The position numbers and the translations under genes are program-made. Under the pieces are notes generated by a model. That model was not told the origin of the DNA, did no database searches, and saw only the letters and a program-made list of their open reading frames with translations. From a bacterium (GTDB lineage Bacteria > Krumholzibacteriota > Krumholzibacteriia > LZORAL124-64-63), in NCBI GenBank assembly GCA_016703265.1, contig JADJCK010000001.1, positions 310,001-374,000 of the forward strand: 64,000 bases of DNA, read 5' to 3'. This document shows positions 63,853 through 64,000 of this stretch, piece after piece. Positions within the stretch are counted from its first letter, which is position 1. Each line of letters starts with the position of its first letter.

Positions 63853-64000
63853 ACAGGTCACTTCCGCGCCTGCCGGCTCCCGGCCCGGTCCGTCTCCGGG
63901 CAGCCCCCTCGGCCTTCATCGGGCAGGGAGGGCAGGGCAATAAAACAAGCCGGTCCCGGGGCAGGGTCCCCAAGGCCGGCCGAAGCGGCAGCGGATTCTC

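Noticed and set aside
63853..64000. Possible tRNA or gene start at the right edge
   Set aside because: No cloverleaf, anticodon arm or T-loop motif could be laid out, and no open frame with a ribosome binding site enters from the edge.

Overview
The window is GC-rich DNA from a bacterium with two membranes. Heptose-precursor genes, a lauroyl-type acyltransferase, an Omp85 protein, a TonB-receptor-like protein and a PilQ secretin all point to an outer membrane. A gingipain-type PorU protein beside a PorV protein, a T9SS-style C-terminal sorting domain and two DUF5683-like proteins suggest an FCB-type lineage; an uncultured high-GC group such as Krumholzibacteriota, Eisenbacteria or Latescibacterota is a guess. 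The type IV pilus locus has a gene order very like that of Myxococcus xanthus. No rRNA, tRNA, CRISPR array or insertion sequence was seen. All recognised genes except one small gene (8391-8702) lie on the minus strand, so operons read from high to low coordinates.

Layout, left to right (that is, downstream to upstream for minus-strand operons). 1-8243 is housekeeping: fabD (cut by the window edge), plsX, rpmF, a YceD-family gene, ndk, sucD, sucC, a cyclic-2,3-diphosphoglycerate-synthetase-like GTPase, and a split heptose adenylyltransferase/kinase pair. 8391-16808 holds a DUF3467 gene, a three-gene ABC-2 exporter, an LpxL-like acyltransferase (probable CTG start), dprA, obgE, coaD, rsmD and aroK.

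16869-34284 is a complete type IVa pilus locus: pilB, pilT, pilC, pilS, pilR, a pilin, a pilin-like protein without a prepilin signal, a second pilin, an ABC ATPase and permease (PilH/PilI position), a membrane TPR protein, pilD, then pilMNOPQ. Three near-perfect sigma-54 (-24/-12) promoters precede the first pilin, the ABC genes and pilM, which fits control by the PilS/PilR pair encoded in the same locus. A ComEA-like helix-hairpin-helix gene next to pilB, together with dprA, hints at natural transformation.

35048-54304 is mostly envelope genes: a TonB-receptor-like protein, an ECF-type S component, a large TPR protein, hutI, a DinG-like helicase and ligA, then a tightly packed cassette of unknown role (TamA-like Omp85, a giant outer-membrane protein, an NHL-repeat lipoprotein, two DUF5683-like proteins). 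54331-63720 is a T9SS-like attachment module: an M6-type metalloprotease with a C-terminal sorting domain (the likely cargo), PorV, PorU, a small membrane protein and an UPF0434/Trm112-like protein behind a sigma-70-type promoter.

Several envelope genes show broken reading frames: three single-base shifts, two of them in C/G runs, plus two misplaced or missing signal peptides. Assembly errors are the simplest explanation, but they need checking.
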